Origin: VRUE01 sp963729995
GTDB taxonomy: Bacteria; Actinomycetota; Thermoleophilia; Solirubrobacterales; 70-9
Direction: 5' to 3'
Length of the DNA stretch: 64,000 bases
Assembly (NCBI GenBank): GCA_963729995.1
Contig: CAVSPF010000003.1
Location: 186,001-250,000 of the forward strand
Within the stretch, counting starts at the first letter, position 1. Every line of letters begins with the position of its first letter. The notes beneath the pieces were generated by a model that worked only from the letters and a program-made list of their open reading frames with translations, was not told the origin of the DNA and did not search any database. Both the position numbers and the translations under genes were made by a program. Below, one piece after another: positions 9,258-17,367 of the stretch.

Positions 9258-10658
9258 ATGGCCACGCAAGGAGTGCTTGGAGCGGCAACACTGAAGGAGT
9301 TCGACGACGGGCTGCACGGAGAGATGGTCAAGCCCGGCGACGGCGCCTACGACGAGGCGCGCTCGATCTGGAACGGCGCGCACGACGCCCGCCCCGCGCT
9401 GATCGCCCGCTGCGCCGACGCCTCCGACGTGCGCCACGCGGTCGGCTTCGCCCGCAGCGAGGGGCTGGACGTCGCGGTGCGCGGCGGCAGCCACAGCATT
9501 CCCGGCTTCTCCACCGTCGAGGGCGGCATCGTCATCGACCTCTCCCCGATGAAGGGCATCGAGGTCGACGTGGACGCCGCCACCGTCCGCGCCGAGGGGG
9601 GGCTGACCTGGGGCGAGCTCGACGCGGCGACCCAGAAGCATGGCCTCGCCACCACCGGCGGCCTGGTCTCGACCACCGGCGTCGCCGGCTTCACCCTGGG
9701 CGGTGGGATCGGCTGGCTGATGCGCAAGCACGGTCTCGCCTGCGACAACCTGCGCTCGGCCGAGGTCGTAACAGCCGACGGTCAGCTGCTGACCGCGAGC
9801 GCGACGGAGAACGCCGACCTCTTCTGGGGCCTGCGCGGGGGAGGGGGCAACTTCGGCGTCGTCACCACCTTCGAGTTCGACCTGCACCCGGTCGGCCCAA
9901 CCGTGGCCGCCGGCCCGGTCTTCTACCCGGGCGACCGTGCCGAGGAGGTCATGCGCTTCTACCGCGATTTCGCGCCCGACCTGTCGGATGAGCTAACGAC
10001 CCTGGTCAATCTGCTCACGGCGCCGCCCGCTCCGTTCTTGCCCGAGGACTGGCACGGCAAGAAGCTGATCGCCCTGGCCGGCTGCTACTCCGGCGACCCC
10101 GATGAGGGGATGAAGGTGCTGCAGCCGATCCGCGATCTGGGCGACCCGGTCGCCGACCTGGTCGGCCCGATGCCCTACGTGCAGATGCAGGGCCTGTTCG
10201 ACGCGCTCTGGCCGAAGGGCACACAGGCCTACATGAAGGCGGGCTACTTCCGCGAGCTCGACGACCACGCGATCGAGACGATGGCCCGCTTCCATCAGAG
10301 CGCGACCTCCCCGTCCTCGGAGATCCACATCCAGCCGTTCGGTGGCGCGATCGCCCGTGTCGGTGAGGACGAGACGGCCCACGGCGAGCGCCAGGCGCCC
10401 TTCGTGCTCAATGTGATCGCGTCGACCCACGAGTCGGGCGGCCTGGACACCCACATCGACTGGGCGCAGCGCCTCTACGCCGAGATCGAGCCCTCGCTAA
10501 CCGGCGGCGCCTACATCAACTTCCTCTCGGCCGAGGGCGATGATCGGGTCAGGGCGGCCTACGGGACCGAGAAGTTCGCCCGCCTGCAGGCGCTCAAGGA
10601 CCGCTACGACCCGACCAACCTGTTCCATCTGAATCAGAACATCCCGCCATCGTCTTAG
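9258..10658 (+). CDS. FAD-linked oxidase, berberine-bridge-enzyme (BBE) type
   Basis: This 466-aa flavoprotein has the PCMH FAD domain. RGGSHSIPGFS holds the His that is covalently bound to FAD in this family. TGGLVSTTGVAGFTLGGGIGWLMRKHGL and WGLRGGGGNFGVVT follow in order. The C-terminal BBE signature (YDPTNLFHLNQNI) is present, so the gene is complete. The usual second covalent site (Cys in GxCxxxG) is replaced by TTGVAG, suggesting single covalent attachment. AAGGAG stands 6-7 nt before the ATG. It probably oxidises a sugar or a secondary metabolite. The upstream SARP-type regulator fits a secondary-metabolism role, but the substrate is unknown. Confidence 0.9.
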   Translation: MATQGVLGAATLKEFDDGLHGEMVKPGDGAYDEARSIWNGAHDARPALIARCADASDVRHAVGFARSEGLDVAVRGGSHSIPGFSTVEGGIVIDLSPMKGIEVDVDAATVRAEGGLTWGELDAATQKHGLATTGGLVSTTGVAGFTLGGGIGWLMRKHGLACDNLRSAEVVTADGQLLTASATENADLFWGLRGGGGNFGVVTTFEFDLHPVGPTVAAGPVFYPGDRAEEVMRFYRDFAPDLSDELTTLVNLLTAPPAPFLPEDWHGKKLIALAGCYSGDPDEGMKVLQPIRDLGDPVADLVGPMPYVQMQGLFDALWPKGTQAYMKAGYFRELDDHAIETMARFHQSATSPSSEIHIQPFGGAIARVGEDETAHGERQAPFVLNVIASTHESGGLDTHIDWAQRLYAEIEPSLTGGAYINFLSAEGDDRVRAAYGTEKFARLQALKDRYDPTNLFHLNQNIPPSS

Positions 10659-10802
10659 CCTGAATCACCGCGCAGCCCTGGTACCAACGCCCGCTAACCG
10701 CGTTGGCGACATCGAAGCCCTTCCAAGCTCCCGGGTGCCGCCCCAGCGCTCTGATGTAGGCAGCCCGCAGCGAGATATCCAAATCCAAACAGGAGGCAGA
10801 AC

Positions 10803-11174
10803 ATGCGATCCATCCCACGTGAGGACGTCCCGGTCGTCATCGACGACAACGGCGTCGAAGTCCGTTTGCGCGATGAGGACGGCCTATCGGTCGGGTTCGT
10901 GCGGCTGCCAGCCGGCGCCGACCTGCGCCCCGCCACCAAGGGCCTGCCGGACGACCTCTGCCCGTGTCCACATTGGGGGTACATGCTCAAGGGCCGGGTG
11001 CGGATGCACACACTGGACGGACATCAGGACTTTGCGGCCGGCGAAGCGTTCTACTGGGCCCCCGGCCACGCTCCCGAGGCGCTCGAGGACTCCGAGTACG
11101 TCGACTTCTCACCGACCGAGGAGTTCCGGCCGGTGATCGAGCACATCACTTCCGGAGCCGGCGCATCCGCGTGA
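10803..11174 (+). CDS. Cupin-domain protein
   Basis: A 123-aa single cupin with AGGAGG 6 nt before its ATG. The core reads PHWGYMLKGRVRMHTLDG, then FAAGEAFYWAPGHAPEALEDSEYVDFSP. The typical His-rich metal motif is reduced to one clear His in each half, so metal binding is uncertain. It follows the flavin oxidase after 144 bp that show no other gene, and may or may not be cotranscribed with it. Confidence 0.8.
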   Translation: MRSIPREDVPVVIDDNGVEVRLRDEDGLSVGFVRLPAGADLRPATKGLPDDLCPCPHWGYMLKGRVRMHTLDGHQDFAAGEAFYWAPGHAPEALEDSEYVDFSPTEEFRPVIEHITSGAGASA

Positions 11175-11208
11175 TACGACGCGAGTGGCGCCGAGCTTGA
11201 GGAACCTG

Positions 11209-11454
11209 ATGTCGCTTGTGGACAGGCATCACCCAACTCCGGAGGCGATCGTCTGCGGTGCGGGCGCCGCCGGGCTTGCAGCGGCGGCCATGCTTCGCAG
11301 CGCCGGCGTCGACGCAATCGTGCTCAAGCGGACCGAGGAGGTCGGCGCGAGCTGGCGGACTCGTTACGACGGCCTACGGCTGAATACCGCGGGTTGGATG
11401 TCTACCCAGCCCGGCTATCGCGCCAGTCGTCGCCGCTACGGCGAGGGCAGCTGA
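11209..11454 (+). pseudogene. N-terminal remnant of a flavin-containing monooxygenase
   Basis: Translation from ATG 11209 (GAGG upstream) gives 81 aa. They match the N-terminus of FAD-dependent Baeyer-Villiger/flavin monooxygenases: the dinucleotide fold GAGAAGLAAAAML, then EEVGASWRTRYDGLRLNT and GYRASRRRYGE. The family is normally 350-500 aa, and the frame stops after the first substrate loop. No continuation is visible in the following 300 bp, so this is a 3'-truncated gene. One glycine of the GxGxxG motif is Ala here. Confidence 0.75.
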
Positions 11455-11753
11455 GGCTGATGCGCCCCGACGCTCGCACGATCGCGAGAGCGGTGAGAAG
11501 GCAAAACGCTAGGGGACGCTAGTGCAACAACCGGGGCCATGGGCACTCATCGAGACCGAATGCGCCGCAATCACAGGGAAGCGAGCATGATGCAGTTCCG
11601 GCCCCCAGTGCCTCCTCGTCGTCCGCTGCAGGAGCGTAAGTGGCGGCCGTCGACGCGCTCGCAGCCACGCAAGGGGAAGCGCGGCAACACGGGGCAGTCA
11701 GCAGAAGGGCGCCCGGAGGCGCCCTTCTGACCGGTTCCCGAGATGTCGCGTAC
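11455..11753. other. Non-coding stretch after the truncated monooxygenase
   Basis: I see no convincing gene. A 63-codon plus-strand frame (11539-11730) is Arg/Pro-rich, lacks a ribosome site and looks like chance. The only clear structure is the hairpin at 11703-11728, listed separately. The missing part of the monooxygenase gene was probably deleted here. Confidence 0.5.
11703..11728 (-). terminator. Terminator-like hairpin after the lipoprotein gene
   Basis: AGAAGGGCGCC (11703-11713) and GGCGCCCTTCT (11718-11728) form an 11-bp perfect stem with a CGGA loop. It lies 26 bp beyond the stop codon of the minus-strand lipoprotein gene. There is no long T-tract, but stem strength and position fit a terminator. 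Confidence 0.65.
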
Positions 11754-12242
11754 TCAGCTGTTCGGCGCGCACTTCGTGAGGCCGAGCGCATGAAGCTGCT
11801 GGCCGGCAGCGTGGAACGGGCTTTCCTTCGCAGAAGCAAGTTCGGGGTTCGCCTTGATCTTGTTCAGGGCCTGCTGGGAGGCTTCCAGGGCCGCGTTGAC
11901 CTGCTGTTCCTCACCGCTCGGCGCTCCGAGGGCTTTGACAGCGTTGATCTGGTGCTGGATGTTGGGGGCCAGGACGGTTGCTACGAGTTCGGCCTGCTGG
12001 GCCTTGGTCGGTTCCATTTTCCCCTTCAGGCCGTGACTCTTGCCGAAGGCTTCATAGCCAGCTTCCTGCGCCTTTTCGCCAGCGACGCAAAGCGCGTTGC
12101 CCTTGGCCACGAATTCGGCCTTGCTGATCGTGGCCGTCGTTTCGGTAGAGGTCGAGTTGCTGCTGCTGCCGCACCCAGCCACCCAGACCCCGACGAGAAG
12201 GGCTGCCATCAGGGCCAGCCCGCCGATCATCCTTCTTCGCAT
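11754..12242 (-). CDS. Putative lipoprotein, helical periplasmic/cell-surface protein
   Basis: The start ATG at 12242 has AGGAGG 5 nt upstream; a TTG one codon earlier is less likely. The 162-aa product begins with an Arg-rich n-region and a hydrophobic core, then a lipobox VAGC near residue 24, followed by a Ser/Thr-rich linker. The mature part is an Ala/Gln/Lys-rich helical domain with two further cysteines (ALCVAGEK and LTKCAPNS) that could form a disulfide. This layout is common in actinobacterial lipoproteins of unknown function. Confidence 0.78.
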   Translation of the reverse strand: MRRRMIGGLALMAALLVGVWVAGCGSSSNSTSTETTATISKAEFVAKGNALCVAGEKAQEAGYEAFGKSHGLKGKMEPTKAQQAELVATVLAPNIQHQINAVKALGAPSGEEQQVNAALEASQQALNKIKANPELASAKESPFHAAGQQLHALGLTKCAPNS

Positions 12243-12476
12243 CAAATCCTCCTCGCAGTCGCCAGAATTCCGACTACCCTAGCCGGGAATCAGCTCATTG
12301 CAAGCAGCTCGGCGTCTCAACACCGGAGCGAAGCAGCTCTCCGCGCCGAGGGCATTGAGGCAGAGCGCCGTGACTCGTCGCTGGGACTCGCGCGAAGGAG
12401 CGCGCCGATGCTTGCAAGACGACGCCCCTTTCGCGCGAAGGCGCCGGCCGGCCGGCTTGAGCCTCGGACTTGGGAG

Positions 12477-12971
12477 CTATGTTGAGAGTGTCGGAGGCGG
12501 GCCGTGGCGCACCACCCCGAGTTCGCTCTCGACCGCCTCGATACGCTCGGCTGAGACTCGTGGCCCATCGGCCGGAGGTTGCAGCCAGGGCCATGCGGCC
12601 GGCTCGGCGAGGGCGCGCACGTAGTCCTCGATGCCCGCGGGCGTCGAGAGCACGAGCATGCGAGCGGTGTCGGACTCGACGCGGAAGCTGTGGGGCGTCC
12701 CTCCCGGGGCAAAGGCCATAGCGCCGGTCCGACAATGGCGCGGCTCGTCCTCGACCCAGACGGTGACCTCGCCGTCGAGTACGTAGAAGCTCTCATCCTG
12801 AGGGTGGGAGTGAAGCGGCGGTGACGCGCCATAGGGCAACGTGACCTCGAACGCCGCAAACACCCCACCCGTCTGCCCGCCGTCGAGCAAGATACGCGCG
12901 AGTGTGCCCAAGAACCAAAGCGGCTGCGTCTCGCTGACGACCCGAGGTGTGATGGCGGCACGCTCGTTCAT
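12477..12971 (-). CDS. Cupin-domain protein (quercetinase-like fold)
   Basis: The frame from ATG 12971 gives 164 aa. The cupin motif 1 is classical: PPLHSHPQDESFYVLDGEV has two His and a Glu, followed by motif 2 APGGTPHSFRVE with the third His. All four usual metal ligands are therefore present, in contrast with the two other cupins in this window. A Trp/Pro-rich C-terminal tail follows. It may be a metal-dependent dioxygenase or isomerase, but the substrate is not evident. It is convergent-oriented with respect to nothing nearby and stands alone between gaps. Confidence 0.83.
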   Translation of the reverse strand: MNERAAITPRVVSETQPLWFLGTLARILLDGGQTGGVFAAFEVTLPYGASPPLHSHPQDESFYVLDGEVTVWVEDEPRHCRTGAMAFAPGGTPHSFRVESDTARMLVLSTPAGIEDYVRALAEPAAWPWLQPPADGPRVSAERIEAVESELGVVRHGPPPTLST

Positions 12972-13338
12972 CTTCAGGTTCCTTCGACCGCGGATACCGT
13001 AGTCGATTTGGGGTTGGAACCGCAACGGCGATCCGGACTTGTCGTCTCCCTTTTGTCACTGCCGCCTTCCTCCGCGATGCGAGCGTGTCCATGGCCGATC
13101 CGCACGCGCTCGCTCGGGACGAGATGCGAGCGCGTCCGGCAGACATGGCCATGCTCCCGCGCCGATGCGAGAGCACACCAAGCGACCTCGTATGCTGCTC
13201 CTTGGGCGAGAGCGGGAGTTGGTCGCCTGACCCCGGGAACAAGGCAGCTCTTCTGCGTCCTTGACAATGCTGAGCTCCAGCTTGCCCTCCGGCTTCATGC
13301 GGTATATATCGTCAAAGTCAGCGTATATACTGCAACGG
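12972..13338. other. Intergenic region upstream of vapBC
   Basis: This is 367 bp between divergent genes with no credible coding sequence. It should hold the promoters of the cupin gene (minus) and of vapBC (plus). The only sharp signals are the two GTATATAY boxes just before vapB. A 12-codon plus-strand run ending LLLGRERELVA resembles the start of an ATPase regulator but stops at once. Confidence 0.45.
13302..13330 (+). promoter_or_regulatory. Probable VapB operator: two GTATATAY boxes
   Basis: GTATATAT at 13302-13309 and the perfect palindrome GTATATAC at 13323-13330 are exactly 21 bp apart start to start, two helical turns. The second box ends 9 bp before the vapB start. VapB antitoxins usually repress their own operon through such paired sites. 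The AT-rich boxes stand out sharply from the local GC content. Confidence 0.6.
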
Positions 13339-13533
13339 GTGAGCAAGCATCTGGTTGACATCGACGAGGAGGCCCTGCGAGCCGCGCGGGCGAGGCTCGG
13401 CAGCGAGACGATCAAGGAAACCGTCAACCGGGCGCTTCGCCAAGCCGGCGATGAGCACCGACAGGCGGTGAAGCGGCGCCTCGATCTGCTCGCCCGAGCC
13501 GATCTGGCCGCTCGCGAGCAGGCATGGCGCTGA
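13339..13533 (+). CDS. vapB: VapB-family antitoxin
   Basis: The frame from GTG 13339 gives 64 aa. VSKHLVDIDEEALRAARARLG is a ribbon-helix-helix start like that of VapB antitoxins of actinobacteria. It is followed by ETIKETVNRAL and a charged C-terminal tail that would wrap the toxin. A longer in-frame start further upstream would run through the operator boxes and is rejected. It overlaps vapC by 10 bp, the usual translational coupling of such pairs. Confidence 0.85.
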   Translation: MSKHLVDIDEEALRAARARLGSETIKETVNRALRQAGDEHRQAVKRRLDLLARADLAAREQAWR

Positions 13534-13937
13534 CCCACCTGCTCGACTCGAGCGTTCTCACGCGCCTGCATCATGCCGCCGTCCGGGACGCGATCGAGCC
13601 GGCCGCCGGGCACGGCGAGCTCGCTCGAGCCGGGATCGGCGATCTTGAGATCGGCTACTTGGCTCGCAGCGCCCCTGAGTGGGACCGACTGGCAGAGGCC
13701 CTGCAGGCTTTCGAGCTGGTGGAGACGACGGCCGACCATCTGCAGCGAGCCAGGCAGGTTCAGCGCATGCTCGCGGCCAAGCACCAGCGCGGGCGCAAGG
13801 TGCCGGACCTCCTGATCGCCGCCGCCGCGGAGTCCCGCGGCCTCACCGTCCTTCACTATGACGCGGATTTCGATCGCATCGCCTCGGTCACCGGACAACC
13901 GTGCGAGTGGGTCGTGCCGGCTGGTTCAGTTGACTGA
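13524..13937 (+). CDS. vapC: VapC-family PIN-domain ribonuclease toxin
   Basis: This 137-aa PIN domain begins MALTHLLDSSVLTRL, with the first acidic residue in LLDSSV. A conserved Glu lies in GDLEIGYLA, and the C-terminal acidic cluster is KVPDLLIAAAA and HYDADFDRIA. All four PIN acidic positions are therefore present, so the toxin should be active. VapC toxins cleave RNA, often tRNA or rRNA loops, and are neutralised by the cognate VapB encoded just upstream with a 10-bp overlap. Confidence 0.9.
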   Translation: MALTHLLDSSVLTRLHHAAVRDAIEPAAGHGELARAGIGDLEIGYLARSAPEWDRLAEALQAFELVETTADHLQRARQVQRMLAAKHQRGRKVPDLLIAAAAESRGLTVLHYDADFDRIASVTGQPCEWVVPAGSVD

Positions 13938-14141
13938 TATCAGCCCGTACAGAGAGGCCTCGGCTCTGCGGCGGGCACGGCGCCCGGCACCGCCAGGGTG
14001 ACCCGCTGCTCGCCGTTTCGCTCCAGCAGCTGCTTCGCTCACACCAGGATCAGCCCGACCAGCTCGCGGGCGGAACCTGGCCAACGGCCATCCGGTCGGT
14101 TAGTGTCGTCACGACCTGCGCGCCCACAGAACGGAGCCTCC

Positions 14142-14681
14142 ATGGCCTACGAGATGAAGATTCGCGGCACCCAGGATGAGGTGAAGATCCGCAGTCCGTG
14201 GGCCGCGGCCCTGTTGCCGCTCATCACGCTCGGCATCTACCACCTCGTCTGGTGGTACCGGATCAACCGCGAGCTGCGCGACTACGGGCGCGCCAAGGGC
14301 TACGACCTGGGGCAGAACCCAACCAACTCGCTGCTCGCGCTGTTCCCCGGCGGCTTCATCGTGGTGCCGGCATTGGTCACCTACTGGCGTGGGGTCAAGC
14401 GCGTGCAGGGAGCGTCCAGCATCGCCGGCACGGAACGGGTCAACGGATGGATCGCGCTGATCCTCTACCTCCTGCTGGCGCCGGCCCTGTGGGCTTATGT
14501 CCAGGTTTCGCTGAACGATGTGTGGCGCGAGGAGGCCGAACCGCTCCCCGGCGGGGTCCCGCCACCCGGCCCGGCCAGCGCGATGCCCCCGCCCCTGCCC
14601 GGGCAGCAGCCGCTGCAGCCACCCCTGCCCCCGCAGCCGCCTGCCGGCGCTTCCGGGGAGCCGCCGCCACCCTCTCCGTAG
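14142..14681 (+). CDS. DUF4234 membrane protein with proline-rich tail
   Basis: The frame from ATG 14142 gives 179 aa. After a short polar N-terminus, SPWAAALLPLITLGIYHLVWWYRINREL matches the DUF4234 signature. Two further hydrophobic segments (ALFPGGFIVVPALVTYW and WIALILYLLLAPALWAYV) give about three membrane spans. The last 50 residues are Pro/Gly/Gln-rich and probably disordered in the cytoplasm. Function is unknown. The gene ends 10 bp before rlmN on the same strand. Confidence 0.85.
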   Translation: MAYEMKIRGTQDEVKIRSPWAAALLPLITLGIYHLVWWYRINRELRDYGRAKGYDLGQNPTNSLLALFPGGFIVVPALVTYWRGVKRVQGASSIAGTERVNGWIALILYLLLAPALWAYVQVSLNDVWREEAEPLPGGVPPPGPASAMPPPLPGQQPLQPPLPPQPPAGASGEPPPPSP

Positions 14682-14691
14682 ACTCGGGCGG

Positions 14692-15678
14692 GTGGATAGC
14701 GCCCGCCTGCGCCAGACCCTTGCCGATGCCGGCGAGCCGGCCTACCGCGCCTCCCAGGTTTGGGCGTGGGTGAGCGGCGGAGCGCGCTCGTACGCGGAGA
14801 TGACCAACCTGCCGGCGGCGCTGCGCGAGCGGCTGGCCGCCGAGGCTCCACTCTCAACGCTCTCCCTCGAGGCCGAGGCGAAGTCTGACGACGGCACCGT
14901 CAAGGCCCTCTTCCACACCGGTGACGGGCGACCGATCGAGGCGGTCCTGATGCGCTACCGCGACGGGCGGCGCTCGGTTTGCCTCTCCTCGCAGTCGGGC
15001 TGTCCTCTGACCTGCAGCTTTTGCGCCACCGGGCAGATGCGGTTCGGCCGCAACCTGAGCGCTGACGAGATCCTCGACCAGGCGCTCCACTTCCGCCGCG
15101 CGGTCGAGATCGACCACGTCGTCTTCATGGGGATGGGCGAGCCGACGATGAACCTGGACGCGGTGCTGGCTGCCTGCGAGCGGCTGCCCGACCTGGGTGT
15201 CACGCACCGCCGCACCGCGATCTCCACGGTCGGCTGGGTGCCGGGGATCGACCGCCTCGCCGAGTGCCGGATGCCGATCAGCCTCGCCCTCTCCCTGCAC
15301 GCCCCCAACGACGGCCTCCGCTCGCGGTTGATGCCGGTCAACGACCGCTACCCGCTGGCCGAGGTGCTCGCCGCCTGCGAGCGCTACCGGGCTCGCCGCC
15401 GCCTCAGGGTCTTCGTCGAGTACGTGATGCTGGACGGCGTCAACGACCGCCCCGAGCACGCCCGCCAGCTCGCTGCCCTGCTCGATCCGCGCGCCTACAA
15501 GGTCAACCTGATCCCCTACAACCCGACCGGGGCCTACGACGGCTCGCCCCCCGAGCAGATCGAGCGCTTCCGCGCAATCCTCGCCGAGCACCGCCTCACC
15601 GCGACCGTCCGGCTCACCCGCGGGCGCGACATCGACGCGGCCTGCGGCCAGCTCGCCGCCGCGGCAACCGCGTCCTAG
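14692..15678 (+). CDS. rlmN: 23S rRNA (adenine-2503-C2)-methyltransferase RlmN
   Basis: This 328-aa radical-SAM enzyme has the iron-sulfur motif CxxxCxxC in GCPLTCSFCATGQ. SAM-binding GMGEPTMN, ALSLHAPND and the N-terminal HhH-like domain (AGEPAYRASQVWAWV) follow in the RlmN order. The C-terminal Cys that forms the methyl-enzyme intermediate is present in IDAACGQL. It methylates A2503 of 23S rRNA and some tRNAs. The GTG start at 14692 was chosen because it gives the normal RlmN N-terminus; the frame extends further upstream but only over the preceding gene. Confidence 0.95.
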   Translation: MDSARLRQTLADAGEPAYRASQVWAWVSGGARSYAEMTNLPAALRERLAAEAPLSTLSLEAEAKSDDGTVKALFHTGDGRPIEAVLMRYRDGRRSVCLSSQSGCPLTCSFCATGQMRFGRNLSADEILDQALHFRRAVEIDHVVFMGMGEPTMNLDAVLAACERLPDLGVTHRRTAISTVGWVPGIDRLAECRMPISLALSLHAPNDGLRSRLMPVNDRYPLAEVLAACERYRARRRLRVFVEYVMLDGVNDRPEHARQLAALLDPRAYKVNLIPYNPTGAYDGSPPEQIERFRAILAEHRLTATVRLTRGRDIDAACGQLAAAATAS

Positions 15679-15721
15679 GGGGGGCCAATTCCGGGCCTCG
15701 CCGGCTCGCCGGCCAACTACC

Positions 15722-17209
15722 ATGCCATCAATGCCGACTAACGCGGTCGCCATTTCCGCCCGGCGGGTCCCGCCGCCCAAGGAGCTGCATGGCAGCCCGC
15801 CGCTGCGGCTCGCCGGCGACGTCCTCACCGAGCTGCGGATCAGGCGCAACGGCGGTTACCCGCCCGGTGCCCAGGACTTCAACATGGGGCGCACGCTGCG
15901 GATGGCCCGCGACCCGCTGCCGATCCTGCTCTCCCTCTACGAGCGCTATGGGCCGATCTTCTCTGTCCGTATCCTCCACCACCCGGTCGTCTTCATGCTG
16001 GGCCCGGAGGCGAACCACTTCATCACCGTCGCGCACCCGGAGAACTTCCACTGGCGCGAGTCGAGCTTCGGCGATCTGGTCCCGCTGCTCGGCGACGGCC
16101 TGCTGACGATCGACGACGCCTACCACGACCGCGCGCGCGAGATCATGATGCCCGCCTTCCACCGCAGACAGATCGCCGCTGCCGTCGAGGTGATGAGAGC
16201 GGAAGCCGATGGCGCGATAGCGACGCTTCGTGTCGGCGAGATCGTCAACGTCTACGGATGGATGCGCCGTCTCGCGATGCGGATCGCGATGCGCGCCCTG
16301 CTCGGACTCGACCCCGACGAGGCCGGCAAGGGCGCGACCGCGGCGGAGCACTTCGAGCGGGCCCTCAGCTTCTACGGGATCGACTTCCACCTGAGGTTGC
16401 TGCGCGGCCCCGGTTCGCCATGGTCGAAGATGGTGGCCTCGCGAGCCGTGCTCGACGAGATCGTCTTCGGGGAGATCACGCACCGCCGCGCCAACCCGGA
16501 TTCCGGCAAGACCGACATCCTCAGCCTCCTTCTCGGTGTGCGCGACGATGCGGGGGAGGGCTTCTCCGACAGGGAGGTGCGCGACCAGGTGATGACCCTG
16601 ATGTTCGCGGGCCATGACACCTCGACATCGACGCTCACCTTCATGATGCATGAGCTGGCTCGCCACCCCGATGTCGTCGCCCGCCTCCAGCAGGAGCAGG
16701 AGCAGGTGCTGGGCGGGAACGCCCCGACGATCGACCAGCTCGAACGCGAGATGCCCTACTTGAACATGGTTCTCGACGAGGTTCTGCGCCTCTACCCACC
16801 TGCTTGGATCGGGCCCCGCCGTGCCGTGCGCGACTTCGAGTTCGGCGGCTGCTCCGTCGCCGAGGGCGCTTACGTCAACTACTGCTCCTGGGCCAGCCAC
16901 CGCATCCCGGAGGTCTTTCCCGAGCCGGAGGCGTTCGTCCCCGAGCGCTTCGCCCCCGAGCGCAAGGCGGCGCTGCCGCGCGGCGCCTACGTCCCCTTCG
17001 GCGGCGGCCAGCGGATCTGCATCGGCAAGCGCTTCGGCCAGACCGAGGTGAAGCTGGTCGCGACAATGCTGCTGCAGCGGCTGCGGCTCGACGCGCTGCC
17101 CGGCCGCACGATGACCGTGCGCCAGATGCCGACCCTCTCGCCGAAGGGCGGCCTCGAGATGCGGGTAACCGAGCGCAGCGCCCCGGAGACGCTGCCCAGC
17201 GGTGCCTGA
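15722..17209 (+). CDS. Cytochrome P450
   Basis: A 495-aa P450 with all landmark motifs. The I-helix oxygen-binding motif is MFAGHDTST, the K-helix ExxR is EVLRLYPP, and the meander reads PEAFVPERF. The haem loop FGGGQRICIGKRF carries the axial Cys. The sequence style is like CYP102/CYP110-type fatty-acid or terpenoid hydroxylases rather than short actinobacterial CYPs. There is no N-terminal membrane anchor. Redox partners are not encoded nearby. Substrate unknown. Confidence 0.93.
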   Translation: MPSMPTNAVAISARRVPPPKELHGSPPLRLAGDVLTELRIRRNGGYPPGAQDFNMGRTLRMARDPLPILLSLYERYGPIFSVRILHHPVVFMLGPEANHFITVAHPENFHWRESSFGDLVPLLGDGLLTIDDAYHDRAREIMMPAFHRRQIAAAVEVMRAEADGAIATLRVGEIVNVYGWMRRLAMRIAMRALLGLDPDEAGKGATAAEHFERALSFYGIDFHLRLLRGPGSPWSKMVASRAVLDEIVFGEITHRRANPDSGKTDILSLLLGVRDDAGEGFSDREVRDQVMTLMFAGHDTSTSTLTFMMHELARHPDVVARLQQEQEQVLGGNAPTIDQLEREMPYLNMVLDEVLRLYPPAWIGPRRAVRDFEFGGCSVAEGAYVNYCSWASHRIPEVFPEPEAFVPERFAPERKAALPRGAYVPFGGGQRICIGKRFGQTEVKLVATMLLQRLRLDALPGRTMTVRQMPTLSPKGGLEMRVTERSAPETLPSGA

Positions 17210-17212
17210 GGG

Positions 17213-17332
17213 ATGACGCCGCTCGCCACAGAGGCCTGGCCGGCGGTCTTTGCCGGCCTGATCCCGATTCTCGGCCTGGCCGCGATCGGCTACGTCATCG
17301 TTCGCGCCGTCCGCGACCGCGGCGACGACTGA
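17213..17332 (+). CDS. Small single-span membrane protein (39 aa)
   Basis: An ATG 3 bp after the P450 stop opens a 39-residue frame. It has a central hydrophobic helix (FAGLIPILGLAAIGYVIVRAV) and a charged tail RDRGDD. Spacing implies translational coupling with the P450. Such tiny membrane proteins could anchor or stabilise the P450, but that is inference. No ribosome site other than the GAGGG of the preceding gene's end is visible. Confidence 0.55.
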   Translation: MTPLATEAWPAVFAGLIPILGLAAIGYVIVRAVRDRGDD

Positions 17333-17367
17333 TCGCGGGGCCCCGGAGAGACGCTACGGTCCGCTCC

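Noticed and set aside
11539..11730. 63-codon plus-strand frame between the monooxygenase remnant and the lipoprotein gene
   Set aside because: Arg/Pro-rich, no ribosome site, includes the terminator hairpin.
13192..13230. Short frame ending LLLGRERELVA, like an ATPase regulator start
   Set aside because: Stops after 12 codons, no downstream continuation; chance resemblance cannot be excluded.
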